From the NCBI GenBank assembly GCA_016721865.1, contig JADKHF010000020.1, positions 1 through 19,955 on the forward strand: a stretch of 19,955 nt of DNA. The letters are read 5' to 3'. The stretch's first letter is position 1, and every line of letters starts with the position of its first letter. The notes under the pieces are model-generated. The model was given only the letters and a program-made list of their open reading frames with translations. It had not been told where the DNA came from and ran no database searches. The DNA comes from Nitrosomonas sp. Its GTDB lineage: Bacteria; Pseudomonadota; Gammaproteobacteria; Burkholderiales; Nitrosomonadaceae. The translations under genes and the position numbers were made by a program. This document shows positions 1 through 7,932 of this stretch, piece by piece.

Positions 1-1
1 A

Positions 2-868
2 GAACCTTCGTCACAGGCCAAACCGGGTGCGCGTGGCGGTATCGTGGTACTGTTCGGTGTTGCGCCACAAGTTGAAGGCATTGCGCCGCACGCCCTAAGT
101 GTGCATGGTTTTTATGTACCTTTATCCACCGGCATACCGGCGCTTAAAATCCATGACAACATCGTTAGTGTGCTCACTTGGACAAGCATTGTTTCTTGTT
201 GCTCGGGTCCAGTATCTGTTGTGGCTAACCAATTTACTAGCCTAGGAGTGGTGCAGCGGCTCGACTCAGCTTCGTTTTACGCTGGGACGGTGCAGATATT
301 CAACCTTGGTTTATCCAATGAACTCTGGTTTCAGGCCTTGAGCTTCCAGAGCGTGCAAAGGGGCGTTATCAAAGGTCCAAGTAATGACGAAGGTCTAGAT
401 GATTTCAAATTGGGCCGTTACCTCGCCAATGGCAATGTTCTCTTTGCCAACAACCAGTGTTTGCTCAATTTAATTGAGCCAAGCCAGAGTTTTGCTTGGT
501 CCTCAATTCTTATCTTTTCGCTAGATGATGTGGGCTTTCACGCCAATCAGTGCGACTGTGATTTATTCTACGATTTCGTTAATGTTCAGGCAATGCTATT
601 TGGGGTATCGGTAAGAGCAAATGACAACCGTTTTAAGGAAAGTCTTTATCATGCAGCACTTTCCGCTGCTACTTTTGGCTATCTCAATATCACTACGGAC
701 AATCAATCAACCCACTGTCTGATGATACGTGGACAACTGTTTCTCGATAGATACAACTTAGTATTGCGTGATGCTTTTGTCACTTCCGGTTCGATTGTCA
801 ACATGAAGAGATCGATTTGTGATGAGGTAGGCCGCTTACAGAGCAATTTTGCCGTTGGCAGAGGTTAA
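2..868 (+). CDS. Hypothetical protein, possible beta-helix, 5' end outside window
   Basis: The frame is open from base 2 with no start needed, so the gene begins upstream of the window. The product (about 288 residues here) is rich in short repeating hydrophobic strands with N-rich turns (SVVANQF, VLFANNQ, GFHANQC, SVRANDNRF, ITTDNQSTHC). This suggests a right-handed parallel beta-helix or similar solenoid, which is an inference. Around 171-207 the protein changes character for about 12 residues. Reading that stretch one frame over gives a better-matching SLGQALFLVAR, so two compensating single-base indels probably lie near 171 and in the GGG at 205-207. The next gene on this strand starts 41 bases downstream, so they may be co-transcribed. 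I do not know a specific function. Its position ahead of a DUF4157 toxin suggests a part of the same effector or injection-system locus. Confidence 0.6.
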   Translation, partial: EPSSQAKPGARGGIVVLFGVAPQVEGIAPHALSVHGFYVPLSTGIPALKIHDNIVSVLTWTSIVSCCSGPVSVVANQFTSLGVVQRLDSASFYAGTVQIFNLGLSNELWFQALSFQSVQRGVIKGPSNDEGLDDFKLGRYLANGNVLFANNQCLLNLIEPSQSFAWSSILIFSLDDVGFHANQCDCDLFYDFVNVQAMLFGVSVRANDNRFKESLYHAALSAATFGYLNITTDNQSTHCLMIRGQLFLDRYNLVLRDAFVTSGSIVNMKRSICDEVGRLQSNFAVGRG

Positions 869-909
869 TGTTGTGAATGTAAACAATAAGCTATAACAGG
901 GGAATTGCT

Positions 910-1850
910 ATGAAAATAACGACATCCAAGCCAACTTTAAACGAATTAGATAAGTCGTTTGATGATTCAATCTCCGGTGCCGATACGCAGCGGGCCGCCC
1001 ATCTTGGTGAGTTTCAGCGCGTGCGCTCAGTTCGTACCAACTGCATCAACGCGAACTTTCTCGGCTGGAATCAAGTATGGCGCAAATCACCCGCGTGTGG
1101 CGGCTTTTACGTAATCGCCAATCCGTAAATACTGCTATGCTTGACGAAATCGTTCTTGAACGCCAACGCATGGCTATGCCTGTGCCTGATGTGAACGAAA
1201 AATCCTGGACGGTTTACGGCTGGGTACGCAACTTAAGAAACAGCAGAATGTGCCGAATCTGACGGTTGCGTTTTACGACAAACAAGGACGATGGCTTGAA
1301 AGCCTTGTTTTGCCTGTACCCAAGCGAACGGATTTTTGGCATGAAAACCGCTAATCTTCAGTCTGTGCAGGGGACTGTCAATTTGCGACTGCTACGCGAC
1401 AATAAAGTTATCTATGCCGATGCGCGATCGATAATGCCAACGTTAGGTAACGTTGATTATCGCGAAATCATCCTTGGCGATGAGGATGTCGTCGTTTGCA
1501 CTCCACCTCAACAACCGCCTTGCGAAACACAATCCAGCACCGATGCTGATACCTGGATCGTCCATGGTAGGATCAGTGATGCCAATGGTCGAGGACTTTC
1601 GATCTTATTGTCAGCATCTACGACAAGGATCTGCTGTTTGATGATCGTCTAGGAACCGGCAAGACGGATCAGGAACGGTGATTATCGACTGGTCTATCAC
1701 ACCGATGACTTCCGCGATCTACTCTAGAGTAGGCCAGATCTCTACCTTAAAGTCACGGACAAACAAGGAAATCCCATGGGGGATTCGAAAGATACAGTGC
1801 GCTACGAAGCAGGCAAAGTTGAGGAAATTAATCTCACGCTACGGGTTTGA
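910..1850 (+). pseudogene. Transthyretin-like / carboxypeptidase-regulatory domain protein, frameshifted
   Basis: The start ATG at 910 has a good ribosome binding site (AGGGGAATTGCT before it). Pieces in different frames join into one protein: 910-1030 (N-terminus), then about 1035-1245 (a helical stretch QLHQRELSRLESSMAQIT, then WTVYGWVRN), about 1235-1340 (NLTVAFYDKQGRWLESL), 1340-1600 (ANLQSVQGTVNLRLLRDNKV), and finally a second domain ending at TGA 1848-1850. That domain starts WIVHGRISDANGRGL and continues IVSIYDKDLLFDDRLGTG, TDQ-GDYR, DLYLKVTDKQG and VEEINLTLR. The pattern of a starting beta strand, a D-x-G-x-Y turn and a conserved PDLYLKV strand is typical of transthyretin-like / CarboxypepD_reg domains; here it occurs about twice. 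Breaks include the T5 run near 1330, an extra G near 1672, and an in-frame TAG near 1724 where a GAG is expected. It lies 18 bases ahead of the toxin gene. Confidence 0.6.
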
Positions 1851-1868
1851 TCAGCGAAAACTAAAATC

Positions 1869-2780
1869 ATGGATTTTTCCAAGTCTGTACGCCAATCTAC
1901 AACTCCACGCCGTAATAAGGATACCGGCGTAGTACGCCACACAACGGTTCGGCCTGTACCGATGTCTTTCCCACTTATCCAACGTAAAGCCGCGTGCGCG
2001 TGCGGTGGTGATTGTCCGCGATGCAAGGCACAAACAGCATTAACTGTCAGCCAGCCAGGCGATGTGGCGGAAATCGAAGCCGATCAGATTGCCGATAAAG
2101 TTATGCGGATGCCAGCCGATGAATCTATAAAGATAAATCGGAATGAATCGTTTGAACCAGTTAAACTTCATGCAAAATGTGGTGTATGTGAAGAAGAGAA
2201 GCCTGAAACGCTTAAACGAAAAGAAGGTTACTTTGCTCTGATTCACCACTCGTTGGCCAACTTAGCTTCGTTCAACAATGTTCTGAATTCTGGTGGGCAT
2301 CCTCTGGATGCCGATGCACGCGGGAGCTTCTTCGAACCCCGCTTTAATATGGATTTCGATCATGTCCGTATTCATACTGATGCATTTGCCAACCAATCCG
2401 CTCGTGCCATCAATGCTCGAGCCTACACATACGGAAGCAATATTGTTTTTAGAAGTGGTGAATACCAGCCTGCGCACGAAGCTGGCAGACACCTTATTGC
2501 GCATGAATTGACACATGTTGTGCAGCAGACAGAAATTGACAACCAAATTCAACGAGACATAAAGAATGAAGAAAATACAGATCAAGCAACAGAAGAACTG
2601 CTACAGACGAATAGTTTTGAGACAAAGTGGGAAAATTTCGTTTGGTATACCGATGTAATGATGCGCAGCATGTTTGTCGAAATGCCAGCTTATTATGATC
2701 TTGCTAGTAGCGATCCTAATTTGGATGCTTCATATGCGCTTGAAAAACGACAAAGCACTAGCGTTAGTAGAGGGATCTGA
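1869..2780 (+). CDS. DUF4157 domain-containing protein (N-terminal piece of the toxin)
   Basis: This is the longest clean piece of the toxin (303 residues). Residues 39-53 hold a Cys cluster (C43, C45, C49, C52) in the form CACGGDCPRC, which is common in DUF4157 proteins. A second pair, KCGVCEEE, follows near residue 101. DUF4157 spans roughly residues 140-222: GGHPLDADARGSFFEPRF, then FDHVRIHTD, then AHEAGRHLIAHELTHVVQQ, with the zincin-type HELTH at residues 212-216. The last 13 or so residues are an artefact: a 5-A run at 2743-2747 shifts the frame, and reading on with one A fewer gives ENDKALALVEGSDVAF, which joins the next piece. The ribosome binding site is weak, but the gene begins 18 bases after the transthyretin-like gene, so translation may be coupled. 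Confidence 0.85.
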   Translation: MDFSKSVRQSTTPRRNKDTGVVRHTTVRPVPMSFPLIQRKAACACGGDCPRCKAQTALTVSQPGDVAEIEADQIADKVMRMPADESIKINRNESFEPVKLHAKCGVCEEEKPETLKRKEGYFALIHHSLANLASFNNVLNSGGHPLDADARGSFFEPRFNMDFDHVRIHTDAFANQSARAINARAYTYGSNIVFRSGEYQPAHEAGRHLIAHELTHVVQQTEIDNQIQRDIKNEENTDQATEELLQTNSFETKWENFVWYTDVMMRSMFVEMPAYYDLASSDPNLDASYALEKRQSTSVSRGI

Positions 2781-3430
2781 TGTTGCATTTTGAACAAAAC
2801 GATGTAGATGCTTATAAGTATGGTATGGAGTTCGCTAGGCTACTAGATTTTTTAAAGGAAAAAGAAAAAGCCGCACATGCACGGGAGTTATATCAAAAAG
2901 GATGGCAATTTATGTCGTATCTACAAAAACCTGAGGATACGGATATTGCAGTTGATTACAACCCACTAATATCCCTACCGGTCGCTAAATTACCCTTACC
3001 AAAGGCAAAACTGCTAGTTAATTTACCGAAAGGACACTCAACACCTGATTCCAACAAGGAACCAGATAATGAACCTAACGAACCGGAAATGGTACCAGTT
3101 GAGCATCAGAAGATAGAAGATGCTGTGACAAATCCGTTACCCTACGAAGGCAATCTGATTGTGAAGTTGCCTTATCAAACCTACTTAATGGCAGCTAAGG
3201 GCAAACCCTATCTGATCGAAGGCAGTATTGGTAAAGCGTTTACCAATGGGAGGATTCAGTTTGCATATACCAATTTTGTAATCATTTATGATCTGAAAGC
3301 TCTAAGAAATAAGGTTGAGAAGTACTATGTTTCACCGCTCATTAGCAAAGGTGTTATATACAATGGAGAAGCCCGATATTCAAGCACCGATTTTATTACT
3401 TATATTGAAAGAATCAGGAAAACCTCCTAG
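2780..3430 (+). CDS. Middle piece of the DUF4157 toxin (helical and proline/acidic linker)
   Basis: This 216-residue reading frame continues the toxin and does not look like an independent gene: its apparent ATG overlaps the preceding frame by one base. It opens with an amphipathic charged helix (FARLLDFLKEKEKAAHARE), followed by a PEDTDIAVDYNPL stretch, an acidic/proline-rich linker (EPDNEPNEPEMVP) and a beta-rich part (NLIVKLPYQTYLM, RIQFAYTNFVIIYDL). Its last few residues are a frameshift tail. Removing one A from the run at 3408-3410 leads into ESGKPPRIPAIFNHLNGAHN, read through to about 3524 in another frame. No catalytic motif is visible. Confidence 0.5.
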   Translation: MLHFEQNDVDAYKYGMEFARLLDFLKEKEKAAHARELYQKGWQFMSYLQKPEDTDIAVDYNPLISLPVAKLPLPKAKLLVNLPKGHSTPDSNKEPDNEPNEPEMVPVEHQKIEDAVTNPLPYEGNLIVKLPYQTYLMAAKGKPYLIEGSIGKAFTNGRIQFAYTNFVIIYDLKALRNKVEKYYVSPLISKGVIYNGEARYSSTDFITYIERIRKTS

Positions 3431-3548
3431 AATCCCTGCTATATTCAATCACTTGAATGGCGCGCATAATCTGCAAATTATTGCGGTTGTATTACAAGAT
3501 ATGGATATCACATCTAGAAAATAAGCAGTTTTCTTAATGAGAAGCAGC

Positions 3549-4331
3549 TAGTATCAGCCATCAAAAAAAATTCACTGCTTCACCAGAATTGGCACAAGAG
3601 GTTTTCGGATCGGTGGATAAGCTAATTGACGAAGGTAAGAAACAGGAAGCCTCAGATAAACTGGCAGCACTGAATGAAGCTGCTTTTACGCTATTATCTC
3701 TAGATAAAAAATAAAATATCTTGAATTGCTTGCCGATGTCTGGACCTGGGAGGCGCAAGAAAAAGCAATTGTAGAAATATTCAAGAGTGTGGAAAGTATT
3801 GACGATCTCCAAGCGATCAAGAAGAGCTTAAAATCCACAGCAATCTGGGAGAAAATGTTTGCCGACCTGAACCATGAATATTGGTCATTGTTAGTAGCGA
3901 TCGGCATGAAATTCAGCAATACACCGTATACGCTTGCAGAATTCAAAACTTTACTTTGGGAATACATTCGAAATGTTAGTGTCGTTGGTGTCTTCATCAA
4001 TTCTAACGGCGAACCAGAGATTATTCCTGAAGCACTCAAACAAATTGAACAGGCGATTCGAGGAGGTATCGATTTTCTAGAAGGTATCTGGGATTCCGTC
4101 GCCATGTTTGTTACCCACCCGGATAAGATTGTTGAAGGTGTGGCGCAAATGATGAATCTCATTCTCAATTTACAGCTAGTGCAGATGGGTCACCCACCAG
4201 CTATTGAATACGTTGAGAAAGTTTTTGGTCAGATCAGTAAGCAAGTGGTGGCAGCTGTACGCGGTCTGGCTATTATGGAAGCTGAAGATATTGTTTTAAA
4301 AAAAGTAAAATGGGCGATTATCTGGAAGTAG
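3549..4331 (+). CDS. Middle piece of the DUF4157 toxin (helical region)
   Basis: Two frames join here. The stretch 3549-3713 reads FTASPELAQEVFGSVDKLIDE and a helical tail. The run of six A at 3706-3711 then breaks the frame, and 3726-4331 continues with YLELLADVWTWEAQEKAI, DDLQAIKKSLKSTAIW, a GIDFLEGIWDSVAMFVTHPD segment and AIEYVEKVFGQISKQVV. The content is almost entirely alpha-helical, as expected for the scaffold between DUF4157 and the toxin tip. At 4307-4310 one more A would convert the ending KWAIIWK into KMGDYLEVASWFIGVGEIKA, which continues the protein to about 4380. No enzyme motif is seen. Confidence 0.45.
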
Positions 4332-4498
4332 CTTCCTGGTTTATCGGTGTGGGAGAAATCAAAGCCGCGCTGAAAGTGTCAAGATTAGTGGTGTGACCGA
4401 AAAGTAATGGCCGTCACTCGCGTACTTCAAGAGCCGCCAAATTTGAAAAACTGGCGCTGGCGGAAAGGGAAGCCGAACTGGTAAGCCGCTTTGAACGT

Positions 4499-4993
4499 TT
4501 GGTAGTGATCATGATGAAAGAATCTAAAGTTCTCAACTCTGAAGAAGAAGCGATGACACTACTTTCCAAGCTAAGCAACGATGAATTGGAAAAACTCGTA
4601 GTCGCTCTCCAAAAATCAGAAATCCCGGAAGGTGCTTCCTTACTGCAATTAGCCAAAGAAACCCCCGAATTAGAAGGATTAGCTAAGAAACTAGAATCGA
4701 TGAAAAAGCTGGCCAGTGCAGATAAAAAAGTGGCTATGACTGAAAAGGAAATCGGCAGTCTACAAAAATTAGTTAATGAGGAATCAGATCCTCTGTTCCA
4801 GAAATTACTCAACAAAGAAGAGGAAATCTTTAATAAAAAAGTGCGCGAGCCCGGCAATGTTCTGGAAGTAGTACACAAAGACTTTGCAGGAGCCTACGAT
4901 GTGGAAGTAAGAATAGGAGACCATACATATCGCAGGAATATTAAGGATGGAACCTGGTGTCGATTCACAAAAAAGTCTGTAATCTGCCTTTAG
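4499..4993 (+). CDS. Pre-toxin piece of the DUF4157 toxin
   Basis: This 164-residue frame is open upstream to about 4400, where it reads FEKLALAEREAELVSRFERL, so the ATG near 4511 is probably not a real start. It consists of charged helices (NDELEKLVVALQKSEIP, LEGLAKKLESMKKLA, ADKKVAMTEKEIGSLQKL), then a beta-containing end: VEVRIGDHTYRRNIKDGTW, CRF. Adding one A to the six at 4969-4974 continues this as KKVCNLPLDNSAVNKQKP. The W-C-R-F...V-C-N-L-P segment looks like the boundary between the translocation part and the C-terminal toxin domain, by analogy with other polymorphic toxins. Confidence 0.5.
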   Translation: MVVIMMKESKVLNSEEEAMTLLSKLSNDELEKLVVALQKSEIPEGASLLQLAKETPELEGLAKKLESMKKLASADKKVAMTEKEIGSLQKLVNEESDPLFQKLLNKEEEIFNKKVREPGNVLEVVHKDFAGAYDVEVRIGDHTYRRNIKDGTWCRFTKKSVICL

Positions 4994-5017
4994 ACAATTC
5001 CGCAGTCAATAAACAAA

Positions 5018-5471
5018 AACCAGTTTTTTGCCGCCGCCTAAACTCAGTGAGATCGATGCGGGTGCATTTGTGACGAACAAGTTCTCATCAAATGACTGGG
5101 AAATGCACCCTTTATTTCAACAAGGACAACCTGTCAAGAAAATTAAAGGGAGGAACCCGCTTCTTTCCAGTGAACCAGAATGGTACAGCAAAGCATTAAA
5201 TACAGCTGTAGAGGTTAAGAGAAAGGATTTTATCGCCTCGTTGCAATCCGTAGACTGGGGGGCGGATCACAAGGCAGTTGGAGCAGCGTATTCATGCCAT
5301 GCCGCCCGGTACGAAGAATTGGATGGTGTTTGATATTCGCAGACAGGGCGAAGCCATTAGTTTGGCAGAAAGTATATCAACTAAGTTATCCCCAAATGGA
5401 ATCAAGTGTTTTTCCTTTCGGATAATGGCATGTTGACAATTGTTGGGAAGAAAATAATTTCTTTCCCATAA
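5018..5471 (+). CDS. C-terminal toxin domain, putative PD-(D/E)xK-type nuclease
   Basis: After closing T6 (5024-5029), G6 (5257-5262) and the AA at 5404-5405, the end of the toxin reads LPPPKLSEIDAGAF, EWYSKALNTAVEVKRKDF, VDWGRITRQLEQRIHAMPPG, TKNWMVFDIRRQGEAISLAE and IKVFFLSDNGMLTIVGKK, ending at TAA 5469. The strand AVEVKR with its E-x-K, preceded by acidic residues and followed by a helix and the strand WMVFDIR, is a plausible PD-(D/E)xK (restriction-endonuclease-like) core, as in many polymorphic toxin tips. This is inferred from motif shape, and I cannot name a specific Pfam family. In the raw sequence the domain is split into three frames, so the longest continuous frame (5028-5333) ends with unrelated residues. 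Confidence 0.45.
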
Positions 5472-5475
5472 ATCA

Positions 5476-5521
5476 ATGAAGGAAAAAATGAAGTGATAAA
5501 TCCGTACTTGAAGTATTATGG
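5476..5521 (+). other. Candidate immunity ORF start, interrupted by the IS3 element
   Basis: Four bases after the toxin stop an ATG (5476) begins a frame that is closed by TGA at 5494. If the run of six A at 5483-5488 is seven, it reads MKEKNEVINPYLKYYG up to the exact IS3 insertion point. An ORF directly behind a toxin domain is the usual place for an immunity gene. Only about 15 residues remain before the insertion, so this is a weak call. Confidence 0.25.
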
Positions 5522-5554
5522 TGACCTGGTCAAATAAAACCGGACACATCAGTT
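5522..5554. repeat. IS3 left terminal inverted repeat
   Basis: It starts TGACCTGGTC and contains AAAACCGGACACATCAGTT. It pairs with the right end at 6756-6788 with a handful of mismatches. Confidence 0.85.
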
Positions 5555-6432
5555 AAGCAACTTTCATCGATTTTGCTGCTTCAGTTTCATATTGGTTTGG
5601 GCTTTTGTAATCCAGAAATGAATGCAATCTTTGGCTGTTATAAAACACGGCGATATACTGCAAAATGTCCTGCTGTGCTTCATAGCGGGTTTGGTAATGC
5701 CGCCATTGGCAACGTTCCTGCTTGAGGCTACCAAAGAAGCTTTCTGCAACTGCGTTATCCCAACAATTTCCCAGGCGACTCATGCTGCCAATAAAACCAT
5801 ATGCTTTCAGCAGATTGCGGTATGCTTTGCTGGCATACTGCGACCCACGATCCGAATGCACAATCAGGCCTGGCGGTGGTCGACGCAGCCAGATAGCCAT
5901 TCGCAATGCATCACAAACCAGTGTTGCTTTCATCCGTGAGCTCATGCTCCAACCGACCACTTTTCTGGAAAACAGATCAATTACGATTGCCAGATACAGC
6001 CAGCCTTCCTGTGTCCAGATGTAGGTAATGTCGCAAACATAGACTTGATCCGGTTTGGCAACCGTAAATTGCCGATTCAATTGGTTCTCAAACACTGGCA
6101 ACGGGTGATTGCTGTCCGTCGTCACCTTGTATTTCTTCCGATGCCTGAGCGGTGACGAAAGCCTCACGCATTGGTTTTCTCGTCTTCCAGCGGCTAATCG
6201 AATAGCCTAAGGCATTTAGCGCTCGTTTCATTCGGCGACTTCCATAGGTGTAATCGCATGATTTTGCGATACCCTGTACAGCATCAAGCAGTTGCCTGTG
6301 GTGCAGATCATCCGGGCAATTGCGTCGGCGTTGTTCATAGTCATAGTAAGCACTACGACTGACACCCAATAGCCGGCACATTACGCCGACCGGGCAGGTC
6401 TTCTTCTTTTGGGTGATGAACGAATACTTCAC
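5553..6432 (-). pseudogene. IS3 OrfB transposase (DDE, rve domain), one frameshift
   Basis: The frame starts at a GTG at 6432. The first part (6432 to about 6150) has the HTH_21 region (CRLLGVSRSAYYDYEQR, YGSRRMKRALNALGYSISR). One extra base near 6150 (GCTCAGG) breaks the frame. The second part from about 6150 to 5553 begins RHRKKYKVTTDSNHPLPVFE and contains the DDE core: D in CDITYIW, D in IVHSDRGSQYAS, and E in NCWDNAVAESFFGSLKQE. This domain cuts and joins the DNA ends during transposition. Apart from the shift the protein is full length for the family. The N-terminal frame read to its own stop gives only a 114-residue fragment. Confidence 0.9.
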
Positions 6433-6725
6433 TTCGTTTCTTTCGCGAAGAAGACCGCCGCCTCCTTTAATATTTGCCGCTCAAGCTTTAATTGTTTGTT
6501 TTCTATCTTAAGCCGTCAGATTTCTTCCTGCTCCGGTGTCAGCTTCCCATTACCTCGGAATGCCTGACCATTATTGTCCGTCTGGTTCTCCTTGATCCAT
6601 CGCCTAAGCATGTTCGCCCTAATTCCCAGGCTTCTGGCAGCTTCTGCTATCGTAAGCCCCTGATCCACAACCAGACTGATTGCATCCAGTTTGAATTCCT
6701 TTGTATATTGTTTCCTCGTTTCCAT
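6429..6725 (-). pseudogene. IS3 OrfA (HTH transposase subunit), in-frame stop
   Basis: The start ATG at 6725 is preceded by GGAGGA. The N-terminus carries a helix-turn-helix (KQYTKEFKLDAISLVVDQG, then AAR-LGIRANMLRRW) followed by NGKLTPEQEEI, the usual OrfA layout for binding the IS ends. A TGA at about 6516 interrupts the frame where an Arg codon (CGA) is expected. Beyond it the same frame continues RLKIENKQLKLERQILKEAA, FFAKETK to a TGA at 6431-6429, so the leucine-zipper half is separated. OrfA and OrfB overlap in a GTGA arrangement at 6429-6432. In this family a frameshift normally fuses OrfA and OrfB. Confidence 0.8.
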
Positions 6726-6755
6726 TTCTTCCTCCAATTAAGACTATTTTCTCTT

Positions 6756-6788
6756 AACTGGAGTGTCCGGATCTATTAGACCACGTCA
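6756..6788. repeat. IS3 right terminal inverted repeat
   Basis: On the minus strand it starts TGACGTGGTC and contains GATCCGGACACTCCAGTT. It mirrors the left end and is followed by the TGG duplication. Confidence 0.85.
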
Positions 6789-6791
6789 TGG

Positions 6792-6874
6792 AGCAGCTTC
6801 AATATAGAATTGGCCACTAAAGTGTATAGTTGAACGAAGCCGCTATCGCGGAGAAACACCCCTCAGCAGCCAGT
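6792..6874. other. Short remnant between IS3 and IS1595
   Basis: These 83 bases contain no gene. One frame reads FNIELATKVYS before a stop. It may be what is left of a downstream gene or of another transposase tail, but nothing in it is diagnostic. Confidence 0.3.
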
Positions 6875-6882
6875 TTTAATAA
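6875..6882. repeat. IS1595 target site duplication, left copy
   Basis: TTTAATAA, identical to 7933-7940. Confidence 0.9.
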
Positions 6883-7932
6883 GGCTCTGTAGCAATTAAT
6901 TGTTGAATTGCTAGTCAAATATGCATCGGAATGTAAAAAAGAGGTGCGCATTATGAAAGCAGCTGAATTCAAAGATTGGATAAAATCGATTGAACGGATG
7001 AGCCGCGGTCAGCGAGACAAGCTTCGAGAAAGATTAGAAAGAAAAGCCGGTGCTGATACGATCATAGAATTGATTGAGCAAGGGCAGAATGATGAACGAA
7101 TTTGTCCCTATTGTCAGGGAACAAAGCTGTATCGGTGGGGTAAAGCCAGTGAGTTACAACGCTACCGATGCCGCCACTGCAATCACACATTTAATGCCCT
7201 GACAGGCACGGCATTGGCCAGATTACGCCACAAAGACAAATGGTTTGATTATGAGCAAGCGATGGTTCAAGGAGTAAGTGTACGTAAAGCAGCGGTCAGC
7301 TGCGGAGTAACCACGAACACGAGCTTTAAATGGCGTCACCGTTTTTTGCGAACGCCTGCACTCCATCAATCTCCCAAAATGAATGGCATTGTTGAAGCCG
7401 ACGAAATGTATTTTCTGGAATCTTTTAAGGGACAACATCATTTACCGAGAGCCGCACGCAAACGAGGCGGCAAAGCTGCCAAGCGCGGCACATCAAAAGA
7501 ACAGATACCTGTGCTAGTGGTACGCGATCGTCATGGTGAAACTGATGATCGTATACTGCATGACACAAGCGCAGAGCAAATCGGAACAGTGCTTATCCCT
7601 TTGTTAAGCAAAGATGTCATTCTCTGCACAGATGGAATGCCCGCCTACAGACAGATCACCAGGAATGCAAAAATTGTTCATCGTCCAGTCAACATTGCTG
7701 CAGGTCAACGAGTTATCAACGATGTTTACCACATTCAGAATGTTAATGCTTATGGCAGCCGGCTCAGACAATGGATGGCGAAGTTCCATGGTGTAGCAAC
7801 ACGCTATCTTGCAAGTTATCTGGGGTGGCATAGAATGATTGACCGTCTCGGTCAGAACGTTACACCAACCCTTTGTTTCCTAATGTCACTTGGAAAAACA
7901 AGACAATTTCAACAGTTAATTACTACATAGCC
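6883..7932 (+). mobile_element. IS1595-family insertion sequence, intact
   Basis: This 1050-bp element has inverted ends GGCTCTGTAGCAATTAATTG (left) and GGCTATGTAGTAATTAACTG (right, minus strand). It is flanked by a perfect 8-bp duplication TTTAATAA (6875-6882 and 7933-7940), the size expected for the IS1595 family. The transposase is uninterrupted, unlike nearly everything else in the window, so it is likely a young insertion. The transposase stop codon lies inside the right inverted repeat. Confidence 0.95.
6953..7930 (+). CDS. IS1595-family transposase (ISXO2-like DDE domain)
   Basis: I chose ATG 6953 because AGAGGT lies 8 bases upstream; the frame is open to a TTG at 6908, which lies just inside the left IS end. 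The product is 325 residues. An N-terminal zinc ribbon is seen as CPYCQGTKLYRWG plus RYRCRHCNHTFNALTG (two C-x2-C pairs), followed by a helix-turn-helix region (VRKAAVSCGVTTNTSFKWRH). The ISXO2/DDE domain contains the first Asp in IVEADEMYFLESFKG, the second in LCTDGMPAYRQI, and the terminal signature HIQNVNAYGSRLRQWM with GVATRYLASYLGWHR. It catalyses excision and insertion of the element. The gene has no frameshift and is full length for the family. Confidence 0.95.
   Translation: MKAAEFKDWIKSIERMSRGQRDKLRERLERKAGADTIIELIEQGQNDERICPYCQGTKLYRWGKASELQRYRCRHCNHTFNALTGTALARLRHKDKWFDYEQAMVQGVSVRKAAVSCGVTTNTSFKWRHRFLRTPALHQSPKMNGIVEADEMYFLESFKGQHHLPRAARKRGGKAAKRGTSKEQIPVLVVRDRHGETDDRILHDTSAEQIGTVLIPLLSKDVILCTDGMPAYRQITRNAKIVHRPVNIAAGQRVINDVYHIQNVNAYGSRLRQWMAKFHGVATRYLASYLGWHRMIDRLGQNVTPTLCFLMSLGKTRQFQQLITT

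Larger units (their letters stand above)
1869..5471 (+). pseudogene. Reconstructed DUF4157 polymorphic toxin (putative eCIS effector), multiply frameshifted
   Basis: If about a dozen one-base shifts are closed, this is one protein of about 1200 residues. In order: N-terminal arginine-rich segment with CACGGDCPRC, a second Cys pair (CGVC), DUF4157 with HELTH, long helical and charged linkers, a pre-toxin region with a W-C-R-F...V-C motif, and a C-terminal domain containing AVEVKRK. The breaks sit mostly in homopolymers: A5 at 2743, T4 at 2788, A3 at 3408, A4 at 3518, A8 at 3563, A6 at 3706, A4 at 4307, several at 4380-4440, A6 at 4969, T6 at 5024, G6 at 5257, AA at 5404. DUF4157 proteins are known eCIS-associated cargo in which the N-terminus serves loading and the C-terminus carries the toxin. 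That this one is such an effector is inferred. The real stop is TAA at 5469-5471. Confidence 0.6.
5522..6788 (-). mobile_element. IS3-family insertion sequence
   Basis: This 1267-bp element has imperfect terminal inverted repeats beginning with TGAC (5522 onwards and 6788 inwards) that share the core CCGGACAC. It is flanked by a 3-bp direct repeat TGG (5519-5521 and 6789-6791), which fits IS3-family target duplication. It carries orfA and orfB on the minus strand. Both are damaged (in-frame TGA in orfA, one-base insertion in orfB), so the copy is probably inactive unless these are sequencing errors. It sits immediately downstream of the toxin gene. Confidence 0.9.

Noticed and set aside
2040..2585. 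Minus-strand ORFs inside the DUF4157 region
   Set aside because: They are antisense to a convincing DUF4157 frame, hydrophobic and low in recognisable motifs.
3686..4168. Minus-strand 160-residue ORF
   Set aside because: It is antisense to the helical middle part of the toxin and serine/isoleucine-rich, as expected from a shadow frame.
4414..4878. Minus-strand 154-residue serine-rich ORF
   Set aside because: It mirrors the charged helices of the pre-toxin region; the composition is an antisense artefact.
5622..6024. Plus-strand ORFs inside IS3
   Set aside because: They are antisense to the DDE transposase with its clear D, D, E motifs.
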